From contig NZ_LMUP01000006.1 of assembly GCF_009765875.1 (NCBI RefSeq), forward strand, positions 124,001 to 188,000: DNA of 64,000 nt. Reading direction: 5' to 3'. The notes below the pieces were generated by a model that saw only the letters and a list, made by a program, of their open reading frames with translations, had not been told where the DNA came from and ran no database searches. Shown here one piece after another: positions 15,789-25,353 of the stretch. This DNA comes from Pedobacter sp. L105. Its GTDB lineage: Bacteria; Bacteroidota; Bacteroidia; Sphingobacteriales; Sphingobacteriaceae. Numbering within the stretch: position 1 is the first letter of the stretch; each line of letters starts with the position of its first letter. Both the position numbers and the translations under genes were made by a program.

Positions 15789-16289
15789 ATGGAAGAAGCT
15801 GAAATATTAAAGCGGGTTGCGGACCTGACCATTGGCCGGAAAATTCGGGACCTTGTTATTCCCATCCGCTATTACACCAGGAAGGAAAAGTTTGTGCACT
15901 GGATCACCAGGAATAAAAAGAAATACAGGGTTTTTGAGCTGTACCCTTCTGTTACCGGCAATATGATCAGAATTGCCGACAAGGCGATGTTATTACCTGA
16001 TGAATTAATTGGCAACACTCTTTATGAGCTGGCCATACCACTGATCAGCAAATACGGTGATCATATCGTCTATATTGTAGCTGCAGGTATTCAGAATAAT
16101 AAACTTGAACCATCCAGGCAATTGTTAGCCTTTGTGAGGGATAATTTTACCAGTGAACTGCTGTATGATGCCCTGTACCCGATTTTGGAAGGTGCCGGTA
16201 TGCAGGCTTTTACCAGTTCTACGATCTTAATAAAGGGGACGGACAGCATTCTGAAACCTCGGATCGATCCAATAGACGGGAGCGAGTAG
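15789..16289 (+). CDS. Tail assembly chaperone, short form (gpG-like)
   Basis: 166 residues from the ATG at 15789; a start at 15762 would lie inside the terminator T-run and is rejected. The protein is mostly helical with no membrane segment. It lies directly before the tape-measure gene, the position of the G/GT chaperones that coat the tape measure during tail assembly. Within its last 20 codons is a canonical -1 slippery site (16232-16238), and the -1 frame beyond it is open for 78 codons to 16465. That arrangement is diagnostic of the G/GT family even though sequence similarity is low. Confidence 0.75.
   Translation: MEEAEILKRVADLTIGRKIRDLVIPIRYYTRKEKFVHWITRNKKKYRVFELYPSVTGNMIRIADKAMLLPDELIGNTLYELAIPLISKYGDHIVYIVAAGIQNNKLEPSRQLLAFVRDNFTSELLYDALYPILEGAGMQAFTSSTILIKGTDSILKPRIDPIDGSE
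16232..16238 (+). promoter_or_regulatory. Programmed -1 frameshift site A AAG GGG
   Basis: In the chaperone frame the codons read ATA AAG GGG, so the seven bases form X XXY YYZ with X = A and Y = G. A shift of one base back gives AAA GGG and enters an open frame that ends at 16465, four bases before the tape-measure start. The position, frame and heptamer all fit the lambda-type G/GT recoding signal. Confidence 0.75.
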
Positions 16290-16465
16290 ATAGCCTCCCA
16301 CAGCGAATGTTAGGCAGTGCCTGTAAGTATTTTCATTGGCCGGATCCGGAAAAGATCAAATGGGAAATGTCGTGGAATGAGTTTATGCTTTACCTGTCGT
16401 CCATCCCATCTTACAGTGACAAGAAAGAAAAAAAAGAAATTAAGAACGCAAGTGATATATTTTAA
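16232..16465 (+). CDS. Tail assembly chaperone, frameshift extension (T domain of the GT form)
   Basis: About 77 residues in the -1 frame, fused to the chaperone by ribosomal slippage; the full GT product is about 225 residues. The unique part reads through VDSLPQRMLGSACKYFHWPD and an aromatic helix (KWEMSWNEFMLYLSS) and ends with a Lys-rich tail. In lambda the T domain recruits the tube protein to the tape-measure complex. An internal ATG in the same frame could also produce a free 52-residue protein. The frame ends 3 nt before the tape-measure ATG. Confidence 0.65.
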   Translation, partial: KGDGQHSETSDRSNRRERVDSLPQRMLGSACKYFHWPDPEKIKWEMSWNEFMLYLSSIPSYSDKKEKKEIKNASDIF

Positions 16466-16468
16466 ATT

Positions 16469-19400
16469 ATGGAAGAAACATCAGGTAGTAACTCACTAAG
16501 CTATACCGTTAATCTGGATATAAGTGAAGCAAAAAAAAATGCAGAAGAACTTGCCAAGGCATATGCAAATTTACAGGTTCAGGCTACGGGTATAGTAGTT
16601 ACTATTGATGTAGATTCTGCCCTGGAACAAGTTAAGTCATTAACTGAGCAGTTAAAGGAACTGCAGGGTGTATTAGAAAGTAATAAGGATAGTACATCGG
16701 CTTATAAAAGCGTTTTAAGCGATTTGTCGGACGGTTTCAATACAGTAACAAAAGTAGTTGAAGACTACGATACAGCAATGAAGACCATAGATGAGGTGAT
16801 AAAAGGTATATCAGACTTGTATACGGATTTTTTAACTATTTTGACTTCAATAACTACTGCTCAGGATATAGCGACACTATCTGCAGGGGATGCTGTACTT
16901 GCGCAAGAATTATTGTCGGAAGGGCTTATGACTGCTGCTGAGGCAGAAGAAGCTTTTGTTATTGCCCTGGAAGCATCAGCAGCAGCAACTGAGGCTGTAA
17001 CTACAGGGATGGAGTTGTTTAGAGTAGCTTTAGCTTCTACCGGGGTTGGTGTACTGCTTGTTGGTTTAGGTTCTTTGGTTGCTTATTTCACTCAAACCCA
17101 GGAGGGGATTGATGAAGTGAGCAGTGCTTTAGAACCTTTAAAAATTGGCTTCAATTTGCTTACAAATGCAGCCATTAGTTTTGGAAAAGGAATTGCCAAT
17201 ATATTTTCGGCAGAGGGTTTAAAAAATTTCGGTCAGATTCTGGAAAACCAGGTGATCAACAGGTTTAAGGCGCTGGGCGTGATCATGGATGGTTTGATTC
17301 ATCTTGATCTGGCAAAAGTTTTGGATGGCGTTGCGCAGAGTGTTACCGGAGTAGTAGATCCCATAGGAAAAGTAAAAGCAGGAGTAAGTGATATTCTCAG
17401 TACGTCTTCAGATGTTTCTGCATTAAGGAAACAGCAGGGAATACAAGCGTCAACGCAGGATTCAAATCTTCAGGCGCAAGAAACTATTGTTACACAGAGT
17501 AAGAAAACTGCAAGCGATTCGACTAAAGATAGGGCTACACGTGAAGCTGCAGTTCAAGCGGGGCTTGCAGCTATTAAGGAAGAACTGCGGCTCAAAAATA
17601 GTCTTCTTGAATTAAATAAGAAGATTGCTGACGCAGAAAGTGCTGGCAAGCCCACTACTAATGCATCAACGCGGGCTGCGCTGGCTAATGCCGATCAGAA
17701 AAAAAAGAATACAGAGAAGGCAAATTCAGACAGTGAAGCCTTAGAGGCAACTTTGAAAGTACCAAAGGTTGCAAAAGTGAGGAAAACATCAACCGTATCT
17801 CAAGTCGAATCTGACACACCGGATAAACCTGACAAAGCAGATTTACAGGATGCTGCTGATTTAAGTAAAAAATTACAGGAATATAGAGATGATGCCGTAA
17901 AATCTCAACAAAATCAGGATTCTGCTGAGGTTAAGTCAGTAAATGATAAGTATCTAAAATTGAATCAATCTATTAATGATTTTTACGATAAAGCAGAGCA
18001 AGATAAAAGTGGAAAAACGTTAACATTAGATAATACACCTGTAACTAGAAAAGAAGCCTTGGATTCGTCCGATGCTAGTAAAAAAACTGATTTAGATACG
18101 ATTAGTGCGAATGTTGAAATTGAAAAAGATAAAAAGACTTACGCGGCTAAAAAGGCCCTGTTTGATGAATATAATGCATACAAATTAAAGGTAGGCGAAA
18201 AAACAGCTGACGAAGCATTCGGTGAGGATATCACAAAGTATAAGACCTATCAGGCATATCTGGATGACCAGGTTCCTGACGATGATGACCACACTATTTT
18301 AGGTAATAAGCAACGCGATTTATTAAATAATACAACTATACCTGCTGCTGATAATGATCAATCAAAGGATGATAGCAAAGAACTTCAACAAGCACTTGCT
18401 GATACTGAAAGTATCAATGAAAAAAGATTGGTGCTTCAACAAAAATATCAGGATCAGGTAAAGATTCTAGAGGATAATGGAGATACTGAGAATGCGGCGC
18501 AGGCAAAAAAGAATGGTGATGCAGCTCTAAAGGCATTTGATGTTGCAAATGGTAAACTAAATGTGTCTGACGAGTTTCAAAAAACTTCTGATGCATTTAA
18601 AAGTCTGGCAGATTCTACAAAAGGATTGGATGGTGGTTTAAGTAATGTTTTTAAGGCCCTATCTGGAATTACAGGTGCAACAGCTGCTACCATAAAGGGA
18701 ATCGATGGTGTTAATAGTGGATTTAAAAACTTTAATGCAACGTCAACTGATGCCGGAGGCGGTCTTAAAGGTGATATTGCCGGGGGATTAGCGATCGCGG
18801 GTCCCGCAAGTGCAGCCGTCAGTGCCGTATTAGGTGTTACCAAAAGTGTTATTGGTTTTTTTAAAGCCTCTAAACAAAGCGCTATCGACTCTGCAAAAGC
18901 TTTGCAGACCTATCAAAACTCACTGGTGCTTGGTCAGGTTTCTTATAATGAATTACTAAGATCTCAGGCATTAACTGCCGCTTCAGTGACAGATGCGACC
19001 TTAGCACAGTTAGATGCTAAAGAAAAATTATTAGTGGCTCAAAAAAGTTCAAATGCAGCGGATGAAGCTACGCTATTAGCCCAGATACAATCACAAGGAC
19101 AACAGGTCACCGGGGAGCATACCGTAAAGTCAGGGGGATTTCTTGGCGTTGGAAAAAAAACATCGGTAGTTCAGGATACATCCGGAGTTTCTACTGCGGA
19201 TTATGATACACTGCTCAAATTGTATACGGAGGGAAAATTAACTGATACTACTAAAACCTGGTTTGAGGCACTTCAAAAAGTTCATGATGAATCAACATCC
19301 ATTGCTACCGAAACCCAGGCCACACAGGATGCCATTAATCAGTCGGTAACCGGTACAACGGCTTCCAGTATCTCGGATTCAATTATCCAGGGTTTTAAAG

Positions 19401-19954
19401 ATGGAAAACGATCTGCTACAGATTTTGCAGGGGATTTTAAAACCCTGATGAGCAATGCCATGTACAGTGCGATTGAAAGCAATTACCTCACGCCTGCTAT
19501 CGATGCTTTTTATAAAAAGTTCGCTGATGCATCAAAAGATGGATTAACAGCAGACGAAGAAGCTTCGTTAAAAGATGAATACAATGGAATTATAGCCAAT
19601 GCCTCTGCACAAAGCGCTGAAGTAGATAAAATAACAGGAGGTACGGCACCAACCACGGCTGTATCCGGAACCATAGTTGGCCAGGCAATTACCGAAGATA
19701 CGGCTAACCGTGCACTGGGTATCTGGATTGGACAGTATGATACCGTCAAATCAATGAGCGGCACTATTGGAGATATGTATGTGTTGGCTACTCAAAACTT
19801 CAGTACAACGATCGCTATTGCCGAAAACACGTTGAGAACGGCGAACAATACGGACGGGATTGGCGACAAGCTGGATAAGATTGTCAGCAATACAAGTCCT
19901 GTTGCCACAACAAGTATAGACCAGACTTTGAGGAACGCAGGGATTAAGGCTTAA
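16469..19954 (+). CDS. Tape measure protein
   Basis: 1161 residues, the second longest frame in the element. It is dominated by long Ala/Lys/Glu/Asp-rich helical and coiled-coil stretches, with hydrophobic segments near 185-210 (VGVLLVGLGSLVAYF) and a Gly/Ala-rich one near 765-790. Tape measures set tail length, about 0.15 nm per residue, so a tail of very roughly 170 nm would be expected. The gene follows the chaperone pair and precedes the distal tail gene, the standard order in siphophages and F-type tailocins. No lytic-enzyme domain is evident inside it. The reading frame is intact. Confidence 0.85.
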   Translation: MEETSGSNSLSYTVNLDISEAKKNAEELAKAYANLQVQATGIVVTIDVDSALEQVKSLTEQLKELQGVLESNKDSTSAYKSVLSDLSDGFNTVTKVVEDYDTAMKTIDEVIKGISDLYTDFLTILTSITTAQDIATLSAGDAVLAQELLSEGLMTAAEAEEAFVIALEASAAATEAVTTGMELFRVALASTGVGVLLVGLGSLVAYFTQTQEGIDEVSSALEPLKIGFNLLTNAAISFGKGIANIFSAEGLKNFGQILENQVINRFKALGVIMDGLIHLDLAKVLDGVAQSVTGVVDPIGKVKAGVSDILSTSSDVSALRKQQGIQASTQDSNLQAQETIVTQSKKTASDSTKDRATREAAVQAGLAAIKEELRLKNSLLELNKKIADAESAGKPTTNASTRAALANADQKKKNTEKANSDSEALEATLKVPKVAKVRKTSTVSQVESDTPDKPDKADLQDAADLSKKLQEYRDDAVKSQQNQDSAEVKSVNDKYLKLNQSINDFYDKAEQDKSGKTLTLDNTPVTRKEALDSSDASKKTDLDTISANVEIEKDKKTYAAKKALFDEYNAYKLKVGEKTADEAFGEDITKYKTYQAYLDDQVPDDDDHTILGNKQRDLLNNTTIPAADNDQSKDDSKELQQALADTESINEKRLVLQQKYQDQVKILEDNGDTENAAQAKKNGDAALKAFDVANGKLNVSDEFQKTSDAFKSLADSTKGLDGGLSNVFKALSGITGATAATIKGIDGVNSGFKNFNATSTDAGGGLKGDIAGGLAIAGPASAAVSAVLGVTKSVIGFFKASKQSAIDSAKALQTYQNSLVLGQVSYNELLRSQALTAASVTDATLAQLDAKEKLLVAQKSSNAADEATLLAQIQSQGQQVTGEHTVKSGGFLGVGKKTSVVQDTSGVSTADYDTLLKLYTEGKLTDTTKTWFEALQKVHDESTSIATETQATQDAINQSVTGTTASSISDSIIQGFKDGKRSATDFAGDFKTLMSNAMYSAIESNYLTPAIDAFYKKFADASKDGLTADEEASLKDEYNGIIANASAQSAEVDKITGGTAPTTAVSGTIVGQAITEDTANRALGIWIGQYDTVKSMSGTIGDMYVLATQNFSTTIAIAENTLRTANNTDGIGDKLDKIVSNTSPVATTSIDQTLRNAGIKA

Positions 19955-20020
19955 ACTTTACCACAAAGGGGATAGTAAGTGCGTTTCGCCTGTACCCGCT
20001 TTCCCTTTATTTAATTTCGT

Positions 20021-20926
20021 ATGATGTATAATTTAGGTAACACAGACTTAGCTTCTATTGGATTTACGGCTTCCCGTCAGGATGGTTCGGATATAGCATT
20101 ATCGGGTTTTTTAGATATGCCGGCAAGGTTAGGTAAGACTTTCCAGGACTGGGCAGATGAAGATGGAATTGAACCTTATGTTTCTGCCTCGGAAATATTC
20201 TTTGGTGGGCGTGATTTGAAACTAACCGGCTTCATCACAGGTAAAAATCAGTATGATTATATGACTAAAGTTAATTCTCTTTATAGTCTTATTGACAGTT
20301 TTACCGGATTAGTTCCATTGGTAACAGACTGGGGGACTTTTAATGTTGGTGTAAGCGCAGCTGTCACTGGAGATTATCTTTCTGACAAGGGAATTAAAAT
20401 TACCATTCCCTTTCGGGAGCCTATTGTAACTATGAATGGGGTATTGCCAGTAGGGACCAGCTCAGAGTTCGGCATTGACGGCGTTAGTTTTGCTTCTTTA
20501 GGAGGTGCCTTCATAGAACTTTCCGGTGACCGGAGAAACAGGACCGCACCGAAGAAAATGGATGTGACTGCCTATGGCAAGGAAGGCTATGTTGTCACAA
20601 AAAAAGAGGTTCCTTCATTAACGTTTAAGCTGGTGATCAAACAGGCAAGCTATTCGTTACTGAAAGCAAAAATTCTGGCTTTGATGGCACTGTTCTCCAC
20701 ACCTGGGATGAGAAACCTTACGGTAAATAATGATAAGATCAGGGCTTTCTTTGTTAAAGACGGCTTTACAGTATCTAACATTTATGCGCATGGCTCTTCC
20801 TGTTATGCCCTGGTAGAATGTAAACTGACAGAATCGGGTGTAGGTGGTACAATAATCAACCTTATGGATAGCCTCGGAGATTTGGTGACTGATTCTAACA
20901 GTAACCAAATTACTGTTAGAATATGA
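20021..20926 (+). CDS. Distal tail protein (Dit-like)
   Basis: 301 residues, beta-rich, no signal peptide. Located between tape measure and receptor-binding genes, the usual place of the Dit hub ring. The mid part (FGIDGVSFASLGGAFIELSG) and C-terminal strand-rich domain suit a two-domain Dit/baseplate protein. Its 3' end overlaps a perfect 13-bp hairpin (20892-20922). Assignment rests on order and fold character. Confidence 0.55.
   Translation: MMYNLGNTDLASIGFTASRQDGSDIALSGFLDMPARLGKTFQDWADEDGIEPYVSASEIFFGGRDLKLTGFITGKNQYDYMTKVNSLYSLIDSFTGLVPLVTDWGTFNVGVSAAVTGDYLSDKGIKITIPFREPIVTMNGVLPVGTSSEFGIDGVSFASLGGAFIELSGDRRNRTAPKKMDVTAYGKEGYVVTKKEVPSLTFKLVIKQASYSLLKAKILALMALFSTPGMRNLTVNNDKIRAFFVKDGFTVSNIYAHGSSCYALVECKLTESGVGGTIINLMDSLGDLVTDSNSNQITVRI
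20892..20922. repeat. Perfect 13-bp hairpin at the end of the distal tail gene
   Basis: ATTCTAACAGTAA (20892-20904) and TTACTGTTAGAAT (20910-20922) are exact reverse complements with a 5-nt loop. It lies within the last codons of the gene. There is no T-run, so it is a weak terminator candidate; it could stabilise mRNA or bind a protein. The arms carry TTAGAAT, the core of the element's recurrent motif. Confidence 0.5.
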
Positions 20927-21011
20927 CAAAATTAAATGAATACCCTAATTGCCTTATAAATAGGGCCGGGGATTTAATCACAGATAATAACTACAATTTA
21001 ATTCTAATAAA

Positions 21012-23408
21012 ATGAGTTTAATATTCCCGGATGGATATACCGCCCTCAATCCAGTAACAGGTACAGAAAAAATCATGGCCGCGAGGTTAAGTGATGGAAA
21101 GATGTTTTATATTAATTTATCAGATATCACGGCATCATTTGCAACAGTTGCTCAATTGTCAGCCGAGACTGCCGCAAGAACGGCTCAATCAAGTTTGCCA
21201 TGGGTAGCGCAGGTTTATCCAATTGGTTCACAGGTGACTTATTTGGGTAAAGATTACGTTAATGCTACCGTAGCAACCCTTGCTGCTGATGTTCCGGGAA
21301 CAAGCGGTAAATGGACAAATAGATTGTCAGCTTATGATGGTATCAGAACTGTTAAAACTGCCAATTTAATAAATCCATTTACCTGGTCTGTTGGTTTTAT
21401 CATCTCAAATGGAGGAGTAGTTGTTGCTCAATCTACTTATACTACTACAGATTTTTTTAAAGTAAATCAAGGGTCTCAATATGGAATATACTACGGGTCT
21501 GCTTTCACTCCTTTAACTGGGGGACGTTATTACTGGTACACCATAGATAAAGTGCCCATAGGATCTATTTTCTCCACTACAGATGCAACTACAGGGCTAA
21601 CAACCGTTCCGCCTACTAATGCTGCATATATGCGGTTTTCTATATTTACATCATTTATTACGAATACTGCTATAGCAGTTGAAGGCACCGCTGTTCCTAC
21701 TACCTGGGTAAAGTATGGTTATATACTTGGTAATACCGTTGATTCACCAGTATTTGCGGCACCGAGCTTTCTCATAGATGCCATGTCAGATCAAACTGTG
21801 AAAGACGTGATAGCAGCTGTGGTTGCTGGTAAAAAAGCATTTATTACACCAGATAGTACAAACTTTCTAATTAAAACTGCCAATTTAATAAACCCATTTA
21901 CGTGGTCTGCTGGTTTTATCATTTCAAATGGAGGAGTAGCTGTTGCTCAATCTACTTATACAACTACAGATTTTTTTAAAGTAAATCAAGGATCTCAATA
22001 TGGAATATACTATGGATCTGCTTTCACTCCTTTAACCGGGGGGCGTTATTATTGGTACAGCATAGATAAAGTGGCTATAGGGAGTACTTTCTCTACTACA
22101 GATGCAACTACAGGGCTAACAACGGTTCCACCCGTAAATGCTGCATATATGCGGTTTTCTATATCCACATTATTTTCGACAACTGCTATAGCAGTTGAAG
22201 GTACTGCTGTTCCAACTACCTGGGTAAAGTATGGTTATGTACTTGGTAATACCGTTGATTCACCAATATTTGCGGCACCGAGCTTATTCATAGATGCCAT
22301 GTCAGATCAAAGCGTGAAAGATGCGGTCACATCAGCGGTTTCTGCTAAAAAAGCATTCCTTACACCAGATAATACAAATTTTCTAAATTTAGGAATCAAC
22401 AGGCTGGATACTAACGCAATTGATTTTCTGTCCGGCTATTCAATGGATAAAAATACTGGTGCGACTATTGTAAATGCCGGTTTTTCTACTACTGGCTTTA
22501 TGCCGGTAACCGCTGGTAAGTCTTACACATACAGCTTAGACGGCTTAGTAATGGTAGGTCTTACGTTGACTGCATGGTTTGACGTAAATAAAAAATGGTT
22601 GGCAGCTGCAACCTATACAAATAATATAACCGTTGCGCCTGCAGGTGCAGTATATCACAGAGGTTGTGTTCAGATAGCTTCTTTTGCTAATCTTATGTTC
22701 ATTGAAGAAACCAGTCCGGGGGTTATTAGTATGCCTGGAAGACATATCGTCTTCGGATATGTATTTGATCAGAAGAAAGTTGCAGCAGGTACAAGCTTAG
22801 GAAATTGGGATGGTAAAAATTGGGTTGCATTGGGTGACTCTATCACATTTCAAGGGCAATGGTTCTCGTCCTTCATTGCTGCTACTGGTTTAAAAAACAC
22901 ATACAATTTAGGAAGTACCGGAGCGTTGTTGGGGACACGTGCTGATGCACTTACAGCCGACATGCTTACTAATTGTGATATTCTAACTGTATTAGGTGGA
23001 ACTAATGATTATGGGCATGGTGGTGATACGTTAGGTAACGTAACCGATGATAAAACGATGAATACTATTGCGGGTGCTGTTGCCAATGTGGTAGATAAAA
23101 TTTTAACATTGAAACCGTCTCAAAGAATTGTATTTATGACACCTACCAATAGGGGTTACTATGCAACAGAGCCTAATTACACCCCGCCGGCTGCTAATAT
23201 CAATGGTTTGACTATGGAAGGGATTGCGAAAATGATTCAGGATAAATGCCGGTACATGGGTATCCCCTGCTGGGATGCGTTCGGACAAAGCGGGATAAAC
23301 TCGTACACTTTTTCTACAATGACAGTGGATGGATTACATCCTTCTGGTGTAGGTGCTAACCGAATAGGAACCGGTTTTGGTCAATTCGTAAATAGAGTAG
23401 GCCTTTAG
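21012..23408 (+). CDS. Tail fibre / receptor-binding protein with duplicated modules and SGNH esterase
   Basis: 798 residues. Residues 1-40 form an anchor domain nearly identical to that of the next fibre (LSDGKMFYINLSDI in both). Two tandem modules of about 173 residues (about 114-286 and 287-458) are some 90 percent alike, and a third, diverged copy may follow to about 590. Residues about 595-798 are a GDSL/SGNH hydrolase: GDSI near 607, GTND near 662 and DGLH near 772 supply the Ser, Gly/Asn and Asp/His blocks. It probably de-acetylates surface glycans during target recognition. No signal peptide, as expected for a tail protein. Confidence 0.8.
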   Translation: MSLIFPDGYTALNPVTGTEKIMAARLSDGKMFYINLSDITASFATVAQLSAETAARTAQSSLPWVAQVYPIGSQVTYLGKDYVNATVATLAADVPGTSGKWTNRLSAYDGIRTVKTANLINPFTWSVGFIISNGGVVVAQSTYTTTDFFKVNQGSQYGIYYGSAFTPLTGGRYYWYTIDKVPIGSIFSTTDATTGLTTVPPTNAAYMRFSIFTSFITNTAIAVEGTAVPTTWVKYGYILGNTVDSPVFAAPSFLIDAMSDQTVKDVIAAVVAGKKAFITPDSTNFLIKTANLINPFTWSAGFIISNGGVAVAQSTYTTTDFFKVNQGSQYGIYYGSAFTPLTGGRYYWYSIDKVAIGSTFSTTDATTGLTTVPPVNAAYMRFSISTLFSTTAIAVEGTAVPTTWVKYGYVLGNTVDSPIFAAPSLFIDAMSDQSVKDAVTSAVSAKKAFLTPDNTNFLNLGINRLDTNAIDFLSGYSMDKNTGATIVNAGFSTTGFMPVTAGKSYTYSLDGLVMVGLTLTAWFDVNKKWLAAATYTNNITVAPAGAVYHRGCVQIASFANLMFIEETSPGVISMPGRHIVFGYVFDQKKVAAGTSLGNWDGKNWVALGDSITFQGQWFSSFIAATGLKNTYNLGSTGALLGTRADALTADMLTNCDILTVLGGTNDYGHGGDTLGNVTDDKTMNTIAGAVANVVDKILTLKPSQRIVFMTPTNRGYYATEPNYTPPAANINGLTMEGIAKMIQDKCRYMGIPCWDAFGQSGINSYTFSTMTVDGLHPSGVGANRIGTGFGQFVNRVGL
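21352..22387. repeat. Tandem duplication of about 517 bp inside the fibre gene
   Basis: Copy 1 begins at 21352 and copy 2 at 21871, both with TTAAAACTGCCAATTTAATA. They match over their whole length with scattered, mostly silent changes and differ by one 3-nt gap. The frame is kept, so the fibre gains one binding module. The high similarity points to a recent duplication or gene conversion. Confidence 0.8.
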
Positions 23409-23566
23409 AATTTAATCTCTTATAAACCTTCAAACCGACATTGAAATTACCATTTCAAATTAATCTTAAAATTTCATATCAGCTTTTGATAAAGCTAGAG
23501 CTATAATATCAAATGCAACAGATGTCATTAGGGCAATAAAAATATTAATAATCTAATTACAGTAAA

Positions 23567-25336
23567 ATGAGTTTAACATTCCCAGATGGATATACCGCTC
23601 TCACGCCTTTATTAGGTACAGAGAAAATAATGGCCGCCAGGTTAAGTGATGGAAAGATGTTTTACATCAATTTATCAGATATTACTGCGGCCTTTGTAAG
23701 TCCGGGCACATTAACGAGTACCCTTGCCAATTATATTACTGGGGCAGTACTTACCAGTACGCTTACAAATTATATAACCTCCTCGGCAGTTGCCCAGGCG
23801 ATTACAGCAGGTGTTGCATCTAAAGCTGATGTTTCGGCTTTGGCACCAATCCTTACTAATGTAAAAATTGATGCTACCGGAAATCTAAATTTTTCTGATG
23901 TAAATGGTAATGTAGGAGCTGTCCTAAAATCTAATGGGACACTTCAGATTGCCGATATTTCTATTAAAAACCAGACATCCCCCTTTGCTTTAAATGTGCT
24001 TACTGTAAATTCCCTCGTTACGGGATTGCTGAACGGTAATACGATCATAAAGAATGATAAATATGCATTGGTACTCACAGATGTAAATGGATATATAGGA
24101 TATGGGATCAATCTTGACGGATCAGTTATTGGTTCGGGAGCTGAAACCAAAAGGATATCCGGATTCATGGCAGATGTAAATCATTATATTCCATATGGCC
24201 AGTCTTTGTCTATTGGCGCTTATGGAACCCCAATAGTTACCACTACGGCAGAAAATAGTATATATACATTTTTTAAAGGCCCAGCCATGCTGCAGTATGA
24301 TAGTGATGCAACAAGATACAGTTCACTGGTCTTAGAGGTAGAAAGTGGAACAGAAACAGTTTGCGGTGCTATGGGACGTATGATTAAGCAGCAGGTAATT
24401 GCAGATGGCTTTGCTATGGATGGAGTAACAAATATTTATGACCTGTTGGTTAGTGCTCCAGGAATGGGGAGCCAGACTATTGCCCAGTTATCAAAAGGAA
24501 CTACGAATTATCAAAGGTTTATTGATGGGGTAACAAATGGTAAGTCCCTGGCTAATGCAGCTGGTAAAAGTTATAACCTTCCTGCTGTTTTCTGGATGCA
24601 GGGAGAAGCAGATCAGGGTAGTGATAAAACGACTTATAAAAATGCGCTGATTAAACTTAAATTAAATATCAATACAGACGTAAAAGCAATAACGGGGCAA
24701 AAGAATGATGTTGTTTTCCTGAATTATCAAATGGCTTCCCAAAACTGGAATAACGGTGCTGCCCCAACAATTGCGTTATCATTATATGAGTTGACACAAA
24801 CTTCATCCGGATTCTACCAGGGGCCATGCTTATACCCTTATACCCACTCTACAGATCAGTTGCACTTAATAGGTAATTCTTATGCTATGGTTGGCGCATT
24901 GGCGGGATATATCATGAAAAGAATTGTGGTGGACGGGATAGATTGGAAGCCTATTTCTATTACAGATTATTCAATGGATACAAGTGTGCTGAATTTAAGA
25001 TTTTACACCCCTGTATCTCCCCTTGTAATAGATACCACCATAGTAACTGACCCTGGTAATTTAGGATTCAAGATATATGACTTAACCGGCACAGAGATCA
25101 CTATTACCAGCGTAAGCCAGCCGCGGCCCAATACAATAAAAATTGTTTTACCTGTTCCAGTCGTTTCAGGAATGAGACTTACTTATGGACTGAACGGAAC
25201 AATTGGTAAATCCGGGCCTGTTGCTGGTGCCCGGGGTTGCCTTCGCGACAGCCAGGGTACAACGTTGAAATATCAGCCGGCCGGTCTTAACTATCCCTTG
25301 CACAATTGGTGTCCAATGTTTGAAAAATATTTATAA
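23567..25336 (+). CDS. Second tail fibre with sialate-acetylesterase-like (SASA) domain
   Basis: 589 residues. The first 40 residues repeat the anchor of the preceding fibre, so both should attach to the same site on the tail. Residues about 40-110 are low-complexity (TLTSTLANYITG repeats). Residues about 200-450 carry the SASA/CE6-type esterase pattern: YGQSLS near 210 (nucleophile Ser), FWMQGEADQ near 340 and DQLH near 430. A beta-sandwich of about 110 residues ends the protein. Such enzymes remove O-acetyl groups from sugars. Presence of two fibres with one anchor suggests alternative or mixed receptor specificity. Confidence 0.75.
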   Translation: MSLTFPDGYTALTPLLGTEKIMAARLSDGKMFYINLSDITAAFVSPGTLTSTLANYITGAVLTSTLTNYITSSAVAQAITAGVASKADVSALAPILTNVKIDATGNLNFSDVNGNVGAVLKSNGTLQIADISIKNQTSPFALNVLTVNSLVTGLLNGNTIIKNDKYALVLTDVNGYIGYGINLDGSVIGSGAETKRISGFMADVNHYIPYGQSLSIGAYGTPIVTTTAENSIYTFFKGPAMLQYDSDATRYSSLVLEVESGTETVCGAMGRMIKQQVIADGFAMDGVTNIYDLLVSAPGMGSQTIAQLSKGTTNYQRFIDGVTNGKSLANAAGKSYNLPAVFWMQGEADQGSDKTTYKNALIKLKLNINTDVKAITGQKNDVVFLNYQMASQNWNNGAAPTIALSLYELTQTSSGFYQGPCLYPYTHSTDQLHLIGNSYAMVGALAGYIMKRIVVDGIDWKPISITDYSMDTSVLNLRFYTPVSPLVIDTTIVTDPGNLGFKIYDLTGTEITITSVSQPRPNTIKIVLPVPVVSGMRLTYGLNGTIGKSGPVAGARGCLRDSQGTTLKYQPAGLNYPLHNWCPMFEKYL

Positions 25337-25353
25337 CAGATAAAAGAAATAAA

